DNA of 16,069 nucleotides from Leptospira alstonii serovar Sichuan str. 79601. GTDB taxonomy: Bacteria; Spirochaetota; Leptospiria; Leptospirales; Leptospiraceae. The stretch is from the NCBI RefSeq assembly GCF_000347175.1, contig NZ_ANIK01000043.1, positions 1 to 16,069 of the forward strand. The letters are read 5' to 3'. Below, one piece after another: positions 15,999 through 16,069 of this stretch; position 1 is the stretch's first letter, and the number at the start of each line of letters is the position of its first letter. Made by a program: the position numbers and the translations under genes. The notes below the pieces were generated by a model. It saw nothing but the letters and a program-made list of their open reading frames with translations. It was not told the DNA's origin and did no database searches.

Positions 15999-16069
15999 AT
16001 TCTTCTGTAAACTCGATTCTTAGATATAACAAGACCTTCCGAACGTAAGTCTTGATGAATTCGCAGATA
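15983..16069 (-). mobile_element. IS3-family transposase (OrfB) fragment
   Basis: The minus-strand frame at the window edge reads RIHQDLRSEGLVISKNRVYR then RMRIMGL, the characteristic HTH_21 segment of IS3-family OrfB (usual form YGYRRIHxxL...VxRLMRxxGL). It runs off the window to the right, where the N-terminal part should lie. The match ends near 15983, before the DDE catalytic domain, so at this end the element is broken and fused to the PIN toxin remnant. Confidence 0.72.

Overview
The window looks like chromosomal DNA of a spirochaete of the genus Leptospira. The reasons are the AT-leaning but not extreme base composition, frequent GTG/TTG starts, lipoproteins with loose spirochaetal lipoboxes, and the mix of a PAS histidine kinase, TPR proteins, a YHYH-domain lipoprotein and a SCO1 protein. 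This assignment is inferred from style and gene content, not from a database match.

The window has two parts. The left two thirds (1-10236) is ordinary chromosome. It holds an exported SH3-domain protein (minus), a TPR protein (plus), a cytosolic PAS histidine kinase (minus), an exported PI-PLC-like protein with a lectin-like C-terminus and a clear terminator, and an orphan response regulator. After these comes a tightly overlapping trio: a Spy/CnrX-like lipoprotein, an ECF sigma factor and a small one-TM protein that could be its anti-sigma factor. Next is a probable operon of YHYH lipoprotein, MORN-type lipoprotein and SCO1-like thioredoxin-fold lipoprotein. The last two blocks together suggest envelope metal (copper-type) sensing and handling. 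A MITE-like repeat occurs twice, at 3410-3512 and 6362-6432.

The right third (about 10600-16069) is quite different. It is a tandem array of small units, each with one gene or one gene pair, all on the minus strand, separated by seven GC-rich repeats of 30-190 bp. Each repeat begins with an RYYYAAC-type box and ends with a GTTRRRY-type box, the signature of integron attC sites. No integrase is in view, so this is either the tail of a chromosomal integron or a CALIN-type cassette cluster. The box at the start of each unit matches the box at its end: five of six complete units match exactly (GTTATGC, GTTAGGC, GTTATGC, GTTAGAC, GTTAGGC) and one differs by one base.

Unit cargo from left to right is: a DUF1772-like membrane protein; a frameshifted RelE-like toxin with an intact HTH antitoxin; a DUF695-like lipoprotein; a Gp49/RelE-like toxin with an XRE antitoxin; HigB-HigA; VapB-VapC; and a frameshifted PIN toxin remnant whose 5' part is replaced by an IS3-family transposase fragment.

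Two features of the array seem unusual. First, the inverted repeat at the ends of each unit runs well past the 7-bp box into unit-private sequence, 17-25 nt in all. Second, three toxin genes have sigma70-like promoters whose -10 box ends only 5-7 nt before a GTG or TTG start, which predicts leaderless mRNAs with the operator embedded in the promoter.
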